Source of the DNA: Chromatiaceae bacterium
GTDB taxonomy: Bacteria > Pseudomonadota > Gammaproteobacteria > Chromatiales > Chromatiaceae
NCBI GenBank assembly: GCA_028277465.1
Contig: JANQGF010000166.1
Span: 1-51,830, forward strand
Length of the DNA stretch: 51,830 nt
Direction: 5' to 3'
The first letter of the stretch is position 1, and each line of letters starts with the position of its first letter. The notes beneath the pieces were generated by a model. The model did not search any database and was not told where the DNA came from. It saw only the letters and a list, made by a program, of their open reading frames with translations. Position numbers and translations under genes: made by a program. Below, piece by piece: positions 7,908-17,240 of this stretch.

Positions 7908-9809
7908 ATGCTGCAACTCAAAGATCTCAGCCTCCGTCGAGGTCCGAACCTCTTGCTCGAGCATACCTCGCTGACCCTCTATCCAGGCCAAAGGGTCGGG
8001 TTGGTGGGGTCCAACGGTTGCGGGAAATCGAGCCTCCTGGCGCTCTTGCTGGGCGATCTGCACGCCGATGCGGGCGAGGTTTGCATCCCTGCTGGTTGGG
8101 AGACCGCCCACGTCGCGCAGCACACGCCGGAGACCGACCGCCCGGCCATCGAGTTCGTGCTGGACGGCGACCGCGAGTTGCGTCGGATCCAAGCGGAGCT
8201 GGCAGCAGCCACTCGAGCCGGGGAGGGTCTTCGTCAAGGCGAGCTGCTGGGACGACTGGAGGCCATCGAGGGCTACGGCGCCGAGAGCCGCGCCGCGCGT
8301 CTCCTTCATGGTCTGGGCTTCGCTCCCGGTGACGAGCGCCGTCCGGTCAAGACCTATTCGGGCGGCTGGCGCATGCGGCTTGCACTGGCGCGGACCCTCA
8401 TGTGCCGCTCGGACCTGCTGCTGCTCGACGAGCCCACCAATCACCTGGACCTGGACGCGGTGATCTGGCTGGAGGGCTGGCTCAAGGCCTATCCAGGTAC
8501 CCTGATCCTCATCTCGCACGATCGCGACTTCCTCGACGCGGTCTGCCAACAGATCCTCCACCTGGAGCAGCGACGCCTCACGCTCTACACGGGCGACTAT
8601 TCGGCCTTCGAGCGTCAACGCGCTGATCGGCTTGCCCAGCAGCAGACCGCCTATCTCCGCCAGCAGCGTGAGATCGCCCAGATCCAGGGCTTCGTGGAAC
8701 GCTTCCGGGCCAAGGCGACCAAGGCGCGCCAAGCGCAGAGCCGGCTCAAGGCGTTGGAGCGCATGCAACGCATCGCGCCAGCCCATCTGGATTCGCCCTT
8801 TCGCTTCACCTTCGAAGCGGCCGAGCACCTACCCCGCCCGCTCCTGCGGCTCGACCAAGCGACGGCCGGCTATGGCGAGCGCGCTGTCATCAGCGGGCTC
8901 GAGCTCAGTATCGAGCCGGGCGATCGGCTCGGACTCTTGGGACCCAATGGCGCGGGCAAATCCACCTTGATCAAGGTCTTGGCCGGCACCCTGCCGTTAC
9001 AGGCAGGGCATCTGGAGGCCGCCCAGGAGCTGCGTGTGGGCTATTTCGCTCAGCATCAATTGGACCAGCTGGATCGCGACAACAGCCCGCTCGGCCATCT
9101 GAAACGCCTGGACCCGACTGCCACCGAACAGGGTCTACGCGACTATCTGGGGGGCTTCGGCTTCGCGGGTGACCGGGCGCTAGAGCCGGTCGCGCCACTC
9201 TCAGGCGGCGAAAAGGCACGGCTGGTGCTCGCCATACTCATCCTCCAGCGGCCGAATCTTCTGTTGCTCGACGAGCCCACCAATCATCTGGACCTGGAGA
9301 TGCGCCATGCGCTCAGTGAGGCGTTACAGGGTTTCGAGGGCGCACTGGTGCTGGTCTCTCACGATCGCCATCTATTACGCGTGACCTGTGACACCCTGCT
9401 GCTGGTGGACGGAGGCAAGGTGAGGGCCTTCGAAGGCGACCTGGACGACTATCCGGCCTGGCTTGCGGAACAGAACCAGTCCGCTCGGCCAAGCGTGAAA
9501 GAGGGCACTCCAGAGGACAGGAACGACCGCAAGCAGCTGCGTCGCCAAGCCGCCCAGACGCGTCAGGCATTGCAGCCCTTGCGCGAGCGCGAGCGCCTGC
9601 TGGAGCAGCGGCTGGCGAGGCTCGACGCGACCGGAAAGGCGCTCGAAGAGAGATTGGCCGCACCCGAACTGTACCAGCCCGAGAGCAAGCCGCGGCTGCT
9701 CGAGCTGCTGGCCGAGCAACGCCAGCTCAAGGCCGACCTGGAGGAAACGGAGGAGGCCTGGATCCAGGTCAGCGAGGCCATCGAGCAATTCCAGGGCCCC
9801 GGCCTATGA
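7908..9809 (+). CDS. yheS: ABC-F family ATPase, YheS type
   Basis: A 633-residue soluble protein with two ABC cassettes and no membrane segments, as in ABC-F translation factors that act at the ribosome E site. Walker A sites are GSNGCGKS (34-41) and GPNGAGKST (345-353). Both halves have the family hallmark LLLLDEPTNHLDL and signatures SGGWRMRL and SGGEKARLVLA. The linker ERFRAKATKARQAQSRLK is the ABC-F interdomain helix. The tail from about 530 is charged coiled coil. Segment by segment it follows E. coli YheS (for example LLHGLGF and RDYLGGFGF) rather than Uup or EttA. ATG 7908 is chosen over TTG 7905. Confidence 0.92.
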   Translation: MLQLKDLSLRRGPNLLLEHTSLTLYPGQRVGLVGSNGCGKSSLLALLLGDLHADAGEVCIPAGWETAHVAQHTPETDRPAIEFVLDGDRELRRIQAELAAATRAGEGLRQGELLGRLEAIEGYGAESRAARLLHGLGFAPGDERRPVKTYSGGWRMRLALARTLMCRSDLLLLDEPTNHLDLDAVIWLEGWLKAYPGTLILISHDRDFLDAVCQQILHLEQRRLTLYTGDYSAFERQRADRLAQQQTAYLRQQREIAQIQGFVERFRAKATKARQAQSRLKALERMQRIAPAHLDSPFRFTFEAAEHLPRPLLRLDQATAGYGERAVISGLELSIEPGDRLGLLGPNGAGKSTLIKVLAGTLPLQAGHLEAAQELRVGYFAQHQLDQLDRDNSPLGHLKRLDPTATEQGLRDYLGGFGFAGDRALEPVAPLSGGEKARLVLAILILQRPNLLLLDEPTNHLDLEMRHALSEALQGFEGALVLVSHDRHLLRVTCDTLLLVDGGKVRAFEGDLDDYPAWLAEQNQSARPSVKEGTPEDRNDRKQLRRQAAQTRQALQPLRERERLLEQRLARLDATGKALEERLAAPELYQPESKPRLLELLAEQRQLKADLEETEEAWIQVSEAIEQFQGPGL

Positions 9810-9825
9810 GCGGGTTGCGGCACTG

Positions 9826-10365
9826 ATGTCGGCCCCTTCCGTCGCGCGGCGCCAGACCCGGGCCATCCCGAGCCGTTGGTGGCGGTTTTCGCTTGTCCTC
9901 GGCAGGCGGTTGCTCATCCCCCTTCTCGTGCTGCTCCTGCTCTACGGCGCTTGGCCCTACACAACCCTCTGGCGCATGAACCGCGCATTGCTCCGCGGAG
10001 ACCAGAGCGCGATCGAGGCACTGGTCGACCTGACAGCGGTCCGCGACGAGCTCGCGCGCAGGCTCAACAAAGACCAGGAGAGTGCCATCGGCGCCCTCTC
10101 CGATCCCTTCATCGAGTGGCTGGAGTCAGGCATTCGCCGGAGTGGGACCGAAGCGCTGGACCACTTGGTGACGCTCGAGTGGGTACAGGAGCGATTGCTG
10201 GCCAAGTCGAACCCTGGGCATGGGTTTCTACCCGCCGTTTCGCACGCCTTCTTCGAGGGACCCCGTGATTTTCGCGTGCGCATCGGTCAGGCCGATCGGG
10301 GACCGCTTGTGACACGCCTCCATCTGAGCACTCGAGGGTGGCGCATCACCATGTTCTACTATTGA
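9826..10365 (+). CDS. DUF2939 membrane-anchored protein
   Basis: A 179-residue protein with a basic N-terminus, one membrane anchor (about 27-45, LLIPLLVLLLLYGAWPY) and a soluble C-terminal part. TLWRMNRALLRGDQSAIEALVDLTAVRDEL matches the start of the DUF2939 family, in which a short anchor is followed by two similar alpha/beta units. The function is unknown. It follows the ABC-F gene after 16 bp and probably shares its transcript. Confidence 0.7.
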   Translation: MSAPSVARRQTRAIPSRWWRFSLVLGRRLLIPLLVLLLLYGAWPYTTLWRMNRALLRGDQSAIEALVDLTAVRDELARRLNKDQESAIGALSDPFIEWLESGIRRSGTEALDHLVTLEWVQERLLAKSNPGHGFLPAVSHAFFEGPRDFRVRIGQADRGPLVTRLHLSTRGWRITMFYY

Positions 10366-10395
10366 GTCGATCTCGGAAACCCATCGAAGAGCGCC

Positions 10396-10689
10396 GTGAC
10401 GGAAGCACAGATCAAGGCATCGAACCGGGCACGCAGGCTCATCGCCCCCTTGCTCGTGCCGAGCGAGAGCCCGTTCAAAGACTACCTCAGGGCCTCCGAC
10501 TACTGCACGGCGGTGATGAGTTACACCGAGCTTCAGTCCGATCGCGAGTATCTTGCTCAGTGGCGGGCGGCCTTCGCTGCCTTGATGGTCGCCGGCGAGA
10601 GCGCTCGGCCGCGATTGTTGAGCCGGCTGCGCAGTGATTTCCGGCAGGACCGCTCTCCCCTGCCAACCCTTGCCTCGAAGCTGGATTGA
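10396..10689 (+). CDS. Small hypothetical protein
   Basis: A 97-residue frame from GTG 10396. The predicted product is soluble, mostly helical and rich in charged residues (ASNRARRLIAPLLVP, SDREYLAQWRAAFAALMVAG). No family is recognised. It sits 30 bp after the DUF2939 gene and before glgP, in the same direction, with normal composition for the region. Overlapping frames at 10338-10637 (plus) and 10228-10755 (minus) look like shadows. It could be non-coding, but this frame is the most protein-like. Confidence 0.5.
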   Translation: MTEAQIKASNRARRLIAPLLVPSESPFKDYLRASDYCTAVMSYTELQSDREYLAQWRAAFAALMVAGESARPRLLSRLRSDFRQDRSPLPTLASKLD

Positions 10690-10822
10690 ACGGACACGAC
10701 CCGGTGGGGGACCGCGAGCGTGCCAACCCGCCGGCACCAACCTTTGCGTTCGCACGCCGTCTCGGCTACCGCTAATATTGATGCCCGATGTTCAACCCGA
10801 CCCCAGAAGGATCCAAAGGCGC

Positions 10823-13327
10823 ATGTCCTCTTCGACCGACCTCATCAAGAACGAACAGCCCGCTCAATTGCTCGATCTTCCGCCCCTGCGGATGGACGCC
10901 GAGGGCCTCGCGGAGGATTTCAGGCGCTACTACGCCCACACCTTCGGGCGGGATCGGGACTGCCAGTCTCCGCACTACCCTTACAAGGCCTTGGCGATGA
11001 CGTTGCGTGACCGGCTGATGGAACGCTGGAAGCAGACCCGTCAAACCTACGACGAGACACGTTGCAAGCGGACCTATTATCTCTCGCTCGAATTCCTCAT
11101 GGGCCGCGCCCTGTCCAACGCCATGTTCAATCTGGGACTCGACGACGCGGTCGAGCGAGGCCTCTACGACCTGGGCCTGGTCTTGGAGGAGCTCGCCACC
11201 AACGAGCCGGATGCCGGACTCGGCAATGGCGGCTTGGGTCGTCTCGCGGCCTGCTTTCTCGACTCCTGCGCAACCTTGCAGCTCCCGGTCCGGGGCTATG
11301 GCCTACGTTACGAGTACGGCATGTTCCGCCAGATGATCGACAATGGCGAACAAGTCGAGGAACCAGACCACTGGCTGCGCGACGGCAATGTCTGGGAGCT
11401 CGAGCGGCCCGAATTCACCCAGCGGATCCAGTTCGGCGGTCGAACCGAGACCTATCGGGACCAGAGCGGCCGGATGATCGTCCGCTGGGTGGATACCCAT
11501 GATGTACTCGCCATCCCCTACGATATCCCGGTCCCGGGTTACCGCAACGATACCGTCAATACGCTCCGTCTGTGGAAGGCCGCGGCGACCGATGAGTTCG
11601 ACCTCGACGAATTCAATGCCGGGAGCTATCCGGAATCGGTCGCGCAGAAGAACGCCGCCGAGCACATCACGATGGTGCTTTACCCGAATGATGCGAGCGA
11701 GAACGGCAAGGAGCTGCGGCTGCGCCAACAGTTCTTTCTGGCCAGCGCCAGCATCAAGGACGTTCTGCGCGACTGGATCCGGCTGCACGGGCGCGATTTC
11801 ACTCGCTTCGCCGAGTCGAACTGCTTCCAACTCAATGACACGCACCCGGCGGTCTCGGTCGCCGAGCTGATGCGCCAGCTGATGGACGAGCAACAGTTGG
11901 AATGGGACGAGGCCTGGGCCATCACCACTCGGACCATGGCCTACACCAACCACACGCTGCTGCCGGAGGCACTCGAACGTTGGCCGGTGCGGCTGTTCCG
12001 CCAGCTCCTGCCGCGCATCCTGGAGATCATCTTCGAGATCAATGCCCGTTTCCTGGCGGAGGTCGCGCTGCGCTGGCCCGGCGACAACGATCGCCAGCGG
12101 CGCATGTCGCTCATCGAGGAAGGCTATGACCCTCAGGTGCGGATGGCTTATCTCGCGATCGTGGGGAGCTTCTCCATCAATGGCGTGGCCGCGTTGCATT
12201 CGGAACTGCTGACCGAGGGTCTCTTCCGTGATTTCCACGACCTTTGGCCAAACAAGTTCAACAACAAGACCAATGGTGTCACGCAGAGGCGCTGGCTGGC
12301 GATGTGCAACCCAGGGCTACGCGATCTGCTCGACGAGACGATCGGCAGCGACTGGGTGCGCGACCTGGATCAACTCACCCGTCTCGTCCCTTATGCGGAC
12401 GAACCCGATTTCCGCGCCCGCTGGTATCGCGTCAAGCAAGACAACAAAGAACGCCTGGCCAAGCAGATCGGCCAACTCTGCCGCGTGGATTTCTCGGTCG
12501 ATGCGCTCTTCGACGTCCAAGTCAAACGCATCCACGAGTACAAGCGCCAGCTGATGAATGTGCTACACATCATCCATCTCTATAACCGCATCAAGCGTGG
12601 CGACACCCAGAACTGGGCCCCACGCTGCGTGCTGATCGGCGGCAAGGCTGCACCCGGTTACGTGATGGCCAAGGAGATCATCAAGCTCATCAACAATGTC
12701 GCCCGAGTCGTGAACATGGATCCCGCGACCCAGGGTCTGCTGCGGGTTGCCTTCGTTCCGGATTACGGGGTCACCCTGATGGAGTCGATCGCCCCTGGCA
12801 CGGACCTCTCGGAGCAGATCTCCACCGCCGGCAAGGAGGCATCCGGGACCGGCAACATGAAGTTCATGATGAACGGGGCGGTGACCATTGGCACCCTGGA
12901 CGGCGCCAACATTGAGATCCGCGACCAAGTCGGAGAGGGGAACTTCTTTCTCTTCGGCCTGACCGCGGCCGGGGTCGAGTCAAGGCGTCATCACTATGAC
13001 CCCAATGGGATCATCGCCACCGACCCCGATTTGTTGGAGGTCATGGGTCTTCTGGAGTCCGGTCACTTCAACCGATTCGAGGGCGGCATCTTCGACCAGA
13101 TCATCCTCTCGATCCGCAACCCCCATGACCCCTGGATGACGGCCGCCGATTTCCGCAGCTACGTCGAGTCACAGGAGCACGTCGCCACGGCCTATCGGGA
13201 CCGCGAACGCTGGGTGCGCATGAGCATCCTCAACACGGCATACAGCGGTCGCTTCTCGTCCGACCGCACCATCGCCGAGTACAACCGGGACATCTGGCAT
13301 CTCGAGAAGGTCCCGCCCCAGGGCTAG
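10823..13327 (+). CDS. glgP: Glycogen/maltodextrin phosphorylase
   Basis: An 834-residue GT35 phosphorylase that releases glucose-1-phosphate from glycogen with a pyridoxal-phosphate cofactor. The family signatures are present: RTYYLSLEFLMGRALSNAM near the N-terminus, GNGGLGRLAACFLDS, the QLNDTHPAVSVAELMR helix, KVHEYKR-like VKRIHEYKRQLMN, and the PLP site EASGTGNMKFMMNGAVTIG. The frame is open upstream, but MSSSTDLIKN at 10823 has AAGG/AAAGG upstream and gives the normal length; ATG 10781 is an alternative with no ribosome site. It is the only glycogen gene here, so glgA/B/C must lie elsewhere. Confidence 0.95.
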   Translation: MSSSTDLIKNEQPAQLLDLPPLRMDAEGLAEDFRRYYAHTFGRDRDCQSPHYPYKALAMTLRDRLMERWKQTRQTYDETRCKRTYYLSLEFLMGRALSNAMFNLGLDDAVERGLYDLGLVLEELATNEPDAGLGNGGLGRLAACFLDSCATLQLPVRGYGLRYEYGMFRQMIDNGEQVEEPDHWLRDGNVWELERPEFTQRIQFGGRTETYRDQSGRMIVRWVDTHDVLAIPYDIPVPGYRNDTVNTLRLWKAAATDEFDLDEFNAGSYPESVAQKNAAEHITMVLYPNDASENGKELRLRQQFFLASASIKDVLRDWIRLHGRDFTRFAESNCFQLNDTHPAVSVAELMRQLMDEQQLEWDEAWAITTRTMAYTNHTLLPEALERWPVRLFRQLLPRILEIIFEINARFLAEVALRWPGDNDRQRRMSLIEEGYDPQVRMAYLAIVGSFSINGVAALHSELLTEGLFRDFHDLWPNKFNNKTNGVTQRRWLAMCNPGLRDLLDETIGSDWVRDLDQLTRLVPYADEPDFRARWYRVKQDNKERLAKQIGQLCRVDFSVDALFDVQVKRIHEYKRQLMNVLHIIHLYNRIKRGDTQNWAPRCVLIGGKAAPGYVMAKEIIKLINNVARVVNMDPATQGLLRVAFVPDYGVTLMESIAPGTDLSEQISTAGKEASGTGNMKFMMNGAVTIGTLDGANIEIRDQVGEGNFFLFGLTAAGVESRRHHYDPNGIIATDPDLLEVMGLLESGHFNRFEGGIFDQIILSIRNPHDPWMTAADFRSYVESQEHVATAYRDRERWVRMSILNTAYSGRFSSDRTIAEYNRDIWHLEKVPPQG

Positions 13328-13341
13328 CCGCCTCAACCGAC

Positions 13342-13362
13342 GGGCCACGGGATGGCCCTTCG
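13342..13362 (+). terminator. Weak candidate terminator after glgP
   Basis: A 6-bp stem gggcca/tggccc with a 5-base loop begins 15 bp after the glgP stop. It is followed only by tt, so without a real T-tract the assignment is weak. Confidence 0.3.
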
Positions 13363-13720
13363 CCGCCCCTGGTCCGGACGCGTCACCTCGCGAAACGGGC
13401 TTCCTCTCCTACCCCCACCGGCCGAGATCGTCATTGCGAGTCGACCGCGGAACGCGCGATCCTCGGTGGTCTTCTGAATTCCGAACTGGTCATGAACAAC
13501 ATCCAGTTCCGCAATGGAAAGCAAGTCATCGATCAGTCGGACAGGCTCGACGCCTGAGGGCTGTACGATGAAACCCCCAAAGCCAAGGACAAAATGAAAA
13601 CGACGCATCTCGCTCTGGACGCGGTTTAGATTCGACAGTAACTCCGATGCACAGTACAGACTTCTCATTCGCCATCTTCGGTTGCCACGGCGCGAGCCCC
13701 GCCGCGGCCAACCCAAAGCG
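13363..13720. other. Gene-poor boundary between core genome and island
   Basis: About 360 bp after glgP. A minus-strand frame (13333-13779) runs through it and overlaps the 3' end of the next gene. Its middle (FVLGFGGFIVQPSGVEPVRL, then IDDLLSIAELDVVHDQFGI) looks protein-like, but the flanks do not. It may be the remnant of a decayed gene or insertion sequence. No family was recognised. Confidence 0.35.
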
Positions 13721-14089
13721 CTAATCGAGAAACCCCTTCTTAACCAGCAATCTGCGCAATGACTGCCATTGTGCAACAACCGCGGCAGCTGCCAATCTGG
13801 TTGCTTGTGAATCCCCCTCTCGCTCGAACCAACGCTCAGCCTGCGCCATTAGCGTTGGCAAGGTCAATCCCGCTAGCTCCTCGCGCAACCTTTCCTCCCG
13901 GTGTCGCGTATTGAGCCATAAATGAAACTCATCCACCTCCTGAGAGGATAACTCATCTCGCAAGGATTCTGACAACTGTGGGCTGCTCAGGCTCACTGTC
14001 CCAACAATACGATTGACGCCTTTCCTTCTTCTTGAGTCATAATCGACACGGATGAGCTGGATAACACTCTTTCGAACCCGAAAGTGCAT
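13721..14089 (-). CDS. Hypothetical protein of the MHFRVRK family
   Basis: A 122-residue soluble, charged protein starting MHFRVRKSVIQLIRVDYD. The chosen start is supported because a truncated paralog at 19651-19800 begins at exactly the same residues. The N-terminal part is basic (RRRKGVNRIVGTVSL), the middle acidic and helical (EVDEFHLWLNTRHREERLREEL), and the end is Ala-rich and basic. No known domain is recognised. The basic first 35 residues followed by a helical body would suit a nucleic-acid-binding or IS-accessory protein, but that is a guess. It lies exactly where composition changes from core to island. Confidence 0.6.
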   Translation of the reverse strand: MHFRVRKSVIQLIRVDYDSRRRKGVNRIVGTVSLSSPQLSESLRDELSSQEVDEFHLWLNTRHREERLREELAGLTLPTLMAQAERWFEREGDSQATRLAAAAVVAQWQSLRRLLVKKGFLD

Positions 14090-14262
14090 GATCAGGGTCT
14101 CTTCGATTTGAGCGATGGATGTCAAGCAACCCCAATGACGAGCTGGCTGCCAAAATCTGGTAGGAGGTAGCCCGTGGACTACCACCTCCCAATAGAAAGG
14201 TACACATCAGCTAGGTATAGCGCTGCTCGATCAGTGACCAGTCTCACCGCATCCTGTTCGAA

Positions 14263-14300
14263 CTCTTTCGTGCACTTTTCATTCTTTCGTGTACTTCTCA
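14263..14300. repeat. Two-copy 19-bp tandem repeat
   Basis: The units ctctttcgtgcacttttca and ttctttcgtgtacttctca lie head to tail and agree at 16 of 19 positions. They sit between the small hypothetical gene and the end of the first sulfotransferase gene. No function is evident. Confidence 0.5.
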
Positions 14301-14374
14301 CGTGTTGCCATCGTTCATCTCAGTTTCGGGTATTGTCTCTTAACACAGGTGTCCGTCGGCAGCATTAGACCACC

Positions 14375-15697
14375 TCACCTAACACCCGCAGACGGACCTC
14401 GTCCTAGCCCACCACGCCTCGATTCCACTGATTCTCGAACCCGAAAAGAGCCTACCCCAGCGACCTGCACCACACGACCGCTAAGACCAACCAAAGCACC
14501 ACGAAGCCCCTCCAGCGCAGCGCCCAACAACGCCCCTGCCTTGCCGTCCGACATGCCTCCAGGCAATACCGAGTCGTCCCCCCTAACCCGCTGAATCAGA
14601 TCGACCCGCTCAAGTATCCTTCGTCCTACTTCCGCGCTCCCCGCCCGTTCGATTTTGCAGATATCGTCGACCTCACTAAGTTGGTCGACTTCCGAGCGAT
14701 CGTCTTGTAACGCCCTGAGGATCCCGTGCTCTAGATCCGCCCGTGAGAGCGGAATGATTGGCTGCCAATCATCTTCCGGGTCGGGCAGCCGCTCATAGAA
14801 CAATCGCCCATCTTCACGACCCAGGAATCGTCGCGCGATATACTCGTAGTCACTTTTGTTTTGCTCAATCAAGCGGCGCCGAAGCTTCGGCGACGACACG
14901 CCTAAACGTGCGCTACCAGAGCCAAGAGAACACGCGTATTGAATCAATCGTTTTCGCTTTTCCTCGTCGAAATCCAGTCTTTGGACTTCATCCAAGAATG
15001 CCATTGCTTCCCGCGAAAGTCGCTCATTCCGACGACCCATCCCGCAATCCAGGTCTCTTGCAATGTCCTCAAGCGAAGCCGACCACAAGAAATCGTGAAA
15101 GATACTTGGCCTATTCTGCTCTCCTTCATACGGTCTCGCTATGATACTCTCTTCACCAAAGGCTGAGCTCCAATGATCGAGGATAGTTCGATATACTCCA
15201 TGAAAAGCCCCGCGCGCTTCCCTATAATGGAGCCAAGACTCGAAACCACGCCCCCAAGGCGGGTGAACGACTGATGGTGTCCTCAAGCTCTGGCTGTATA
15301 CAGACTCGAGCCAAGAATCGTGTCGCCGGAAATAAACAATGACTTTGACATCGTAGGAATCAAGAAACTCTCGAACACGCTGCACCGGCCGCTTGAGCAT
15401 CCAGTACTCACTGCTCAAGACAACCGTATGGCATCCCGAGGCTACTACCTCGTCGTGCAGTTCGGCTCGATATCGCTTCAGCGCTTTCAGCCGTTCCTTG
15501 TCATTAAGATGAAGATGCTTCGGACCAAAACCCATTGCACTGCTAAGATCATAATGTGCCTCATGCTTAAGGCCAACAATCGGATACAAGACCCCGTTTT
15601 CAGCCAACAACTCCCGATGAGAACTCAGGCAGGCTTGAATCGCAGTGGTACCGGTCTTATTTGTTCCGATATGCAATATGAGACGTACCGACATCAT
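14375..15697 (-). CDS. PAPS-dependent sulfotransferase-like protein (last gene of the leftward cluster)
   Basis: A 440-residue protein from ATG 15697 (ATG 15694 also possible). The N-terminus carries the 5'-phosphosulfate loop HIGTNKTGTTAIQ (about 9-21). A 3'-phosphate strand-helix YFRRHDSWLESVYSQSL (about 122-137) follows, preceded by LSSEYW. Together these define the sulfotransferase fold that moves sulfate from PAPS to a carbohydrate acceptor. The last 60 residues are odd: Gly/Ala/Leu-rich then basic (ALLGAALEGLRGALVGLSG), with no equivalent in the family, so the 3' end may be a recombined tail. It is the most distal gene of the sulfotransferase cluster. Confidence 0.78.
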   Translation of the reverse strand: MMSVRLILHIGTNKTGTTAIQACLSSHRELLAENGVLYPIVGLKHEAHYDLSSAMGFGPKHLHLNDKERLKALKRYRAELHDEVVASGCHTVVLSSEYWMLKRPVQRVREFLDSYDVKVIVYFRRHDSWLESVYSQSLRTPSVVHPPWGRGFESWLHYREARGAFHGVYRTILDHWSSAFGEESIIARPYEGEQNRPSIFHDFLWSASLEDIARDLDCGMGRRNERLSREAMAFLDEVQRLDFDEEKRKRLIQYACSLGSGSARLGVSSPKLRRRLIEQNKSDYEYIARRFLGREDGRLFYERLPDPEDDWQPIIPLSRADLEHGILRALQDDRSEVDQLSEVDDICKIERAGSAEVGRRILERVDLIQRVRGDDSVLPGGMSDGKAGALLGAALEGLRGALVGLSGRVVQVAGVGSFRVRESVESRRGGLGRGPSAGVR

Positions 15698-16000
15698 CCC
15701 ACCGCCAATTCCCAATTCTTAAAGAGGCACATCGCGAATATTCTCATTCCTCGGATCTGCATGTAGCCGTCTCGACTCACCCTCAACTTTGGGCCGGCTT
15801 CATGACCACCGACTAACAGGTCGTTGAAACAGTTCCGCTCGATGCCCCAAGCCCATCGTCTGAGGCGAAAGATCGCACCGAAATCACCTCGCGGACCGAG
15901 AAGCAGGGCGATCTTCGTGTGTTCAGCCCGGAATGGATGCTTTGATTCCGCATGGCGGCGGCTTCCGGCACACGCGTCCTTGGAGTGTGGCGTGCCTCCC

Positions 16001-16288
16001 ACCATCCGTCGAAACTGGCGACGCGCACCAGATTGTAGGTGGCACTACCGATAGGTAGCGTTGGAACACCTCTCGCCCTGGAAGTCGACATCGGCACTGC
16101 GCCCCGCGAAAGCTCTTGTCCAATGCCCACGCCTCGATCGGCGTCCCATCGACGCTGCAGTGCGCATCCGAGACCAGATCCTGCCACTCGGCCAACCACT
16201 ATACGCGCTCGAAAAGTATGGGAATTTGGATCAGCAGCACCCGCAGCAGACATCTGAGCGGGATCGCGGGATGGCCGCGCATCGACAG
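16001..16288 (-). pseudogene. Relic of an IS5-family (DUF772-type) transposase
   Basis: Pieces of a transposase lie in three minus-strand frames. GHPAIPLRCLLRVLLIQ (16288-16202) resembles the N-terminal helix. AEWQDLVSDAHCSVDGTPIEA plus the following WALDKSF (16195-16109) matches the family's catalytic SVDGTLIEAWASxKSF strand. GSATYNLVRVASF (about 16046-16010) matches the family's C-terminal end. Most of the catalytic core is missing and the pieces are out of frame, so the element is dead. The region 15698-16427 holds nothing else recognisable. Confidence 0.6.
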
Positions 16289-16427
16289 GGGCTCCAAAAA
16301 CAAAAGGGATCGACTTGTTTCTATTGCCCCAACTCCGCTGCAACAGGACCGGGATCTTTCAACGGCCTGGTAGATCACAACTCTTGGCGTCCTCCTGAGT
16401 TGGAATCCAACCCTCCGGGACCTACGC

Positions 16428-17217
16428 TCACCTACCATACTCTGGCAGCTGGCGCTCCAAACGAAAACGTCTCGCCCAGGCCGTATTTCGCTCGTCCCGA
16501 ATCCTCTCGAATCTAGATACTCTCTCGATTGGAACGACCTTACTTTCCCGTACCCCGACATGGCGTGCGATACGTTTCACGGTCGCCAATATGTCATTGT
16601 CAAGCTCTTCATACGTGATACGCAACGGAACAATTCCATGATTCTCAAAAAAAAAGCTCCCAACCAGCCTCTTGCGCAAGAAGGTGCTTATACTACCAAT
16701 GTTCGATTTTCTCATGATCGTATTCAAGCGACTCGAGAATCTGCAGTGCTTTTTCGCTGTGCTTCTTGTTAGTGTGAAATACCTGAGAAGTCGTGGCCTT
16801 GTATAAGGACACAGACTGCGCAATGATATCACTCCTTGTAAGATAAATGTACTTGAACCCAAGAACGTAAGACATCTCGGAAATACACTTGATGAAGTTC
16901 TGAAATTGAAACCAGCTCGCTTTAACTCCTGATACCCCGTTTTTTGTCTTGCGAGACCGCATGTAATTGCGTAAGTATTCATCAGGGCTACGGCCTGGAA
17001 CTTTACGCATATTTCTTGGGATAAATTTATCATTCAGCGCCTCGGTGGGTGTACCAAAACACTTCAGCTCTTTCATCACGTCACACAGGTAGCTACTACC
17101 AGAGCGCGGCGTGATGGCGATGACATAGCAACTTCGCGGATCTGAAATACTTGCTAGTTCATCCAACTGCCTGAGATTCGGTTCGATCACAGCAAATAAG
17201 CGATCTATTCTTTTCAC
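16428..17217 (-). pseudogene. Stf0-type sulfotransferase, split by a frameshift
   Basis: Two overlapping frames form one Stf0-like sulfotransferase (the family of mycobacterial trehalose 2-sulfotransferase). Frame one (17217 down to TAG at 16693) has the phosphosulfate loop ITPRSGSSYLCDVMKE (about 35-50), the EAL/N motif and KYIYLTRSDIIAQSVSLYKA. The rest of the family fold continues in another frame down to 16428 (SFFFENHGIVPLRITYEELD, then RIARHVGV). The switch lies near 16700-16712, beside a run of four T (plus strand). A single-base indel, by mutation or sequencing error, would explain it. As read, the product stops at 174 residues, lacking the C-terminal third. Confidence 0.75.
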
Positions 17218-17240
17218 TTTGGCGTTCTTTCAGTCTGGAA

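Noticed and set aside
7005-8828. 607-residue minus-strand frame
   Set aside because: It is antisense to comM and the ABC-F gene, both with complete family motifs; it is a high-GC shadow.
11303-12238. 311-residue minus-strand frame
   Set aside because: It is antisense to the middle of glgP, whose plus-strand translation is fully conserved.
13333-13779. 148-residue minus-strand frame after glgP
   Set aside because: Only its middle looks protein-like, it overlaps another gene's 3' end and no family was recognised. It is described as intergenic with a possible relic.
16647-16655. Run of nine A as a possible programmed frameshift in the Stf0 gene
   Set aside because: It encodes three Phe in the frame used downstream, well after the point where the frame must already have changed, so it cannot be the cause.
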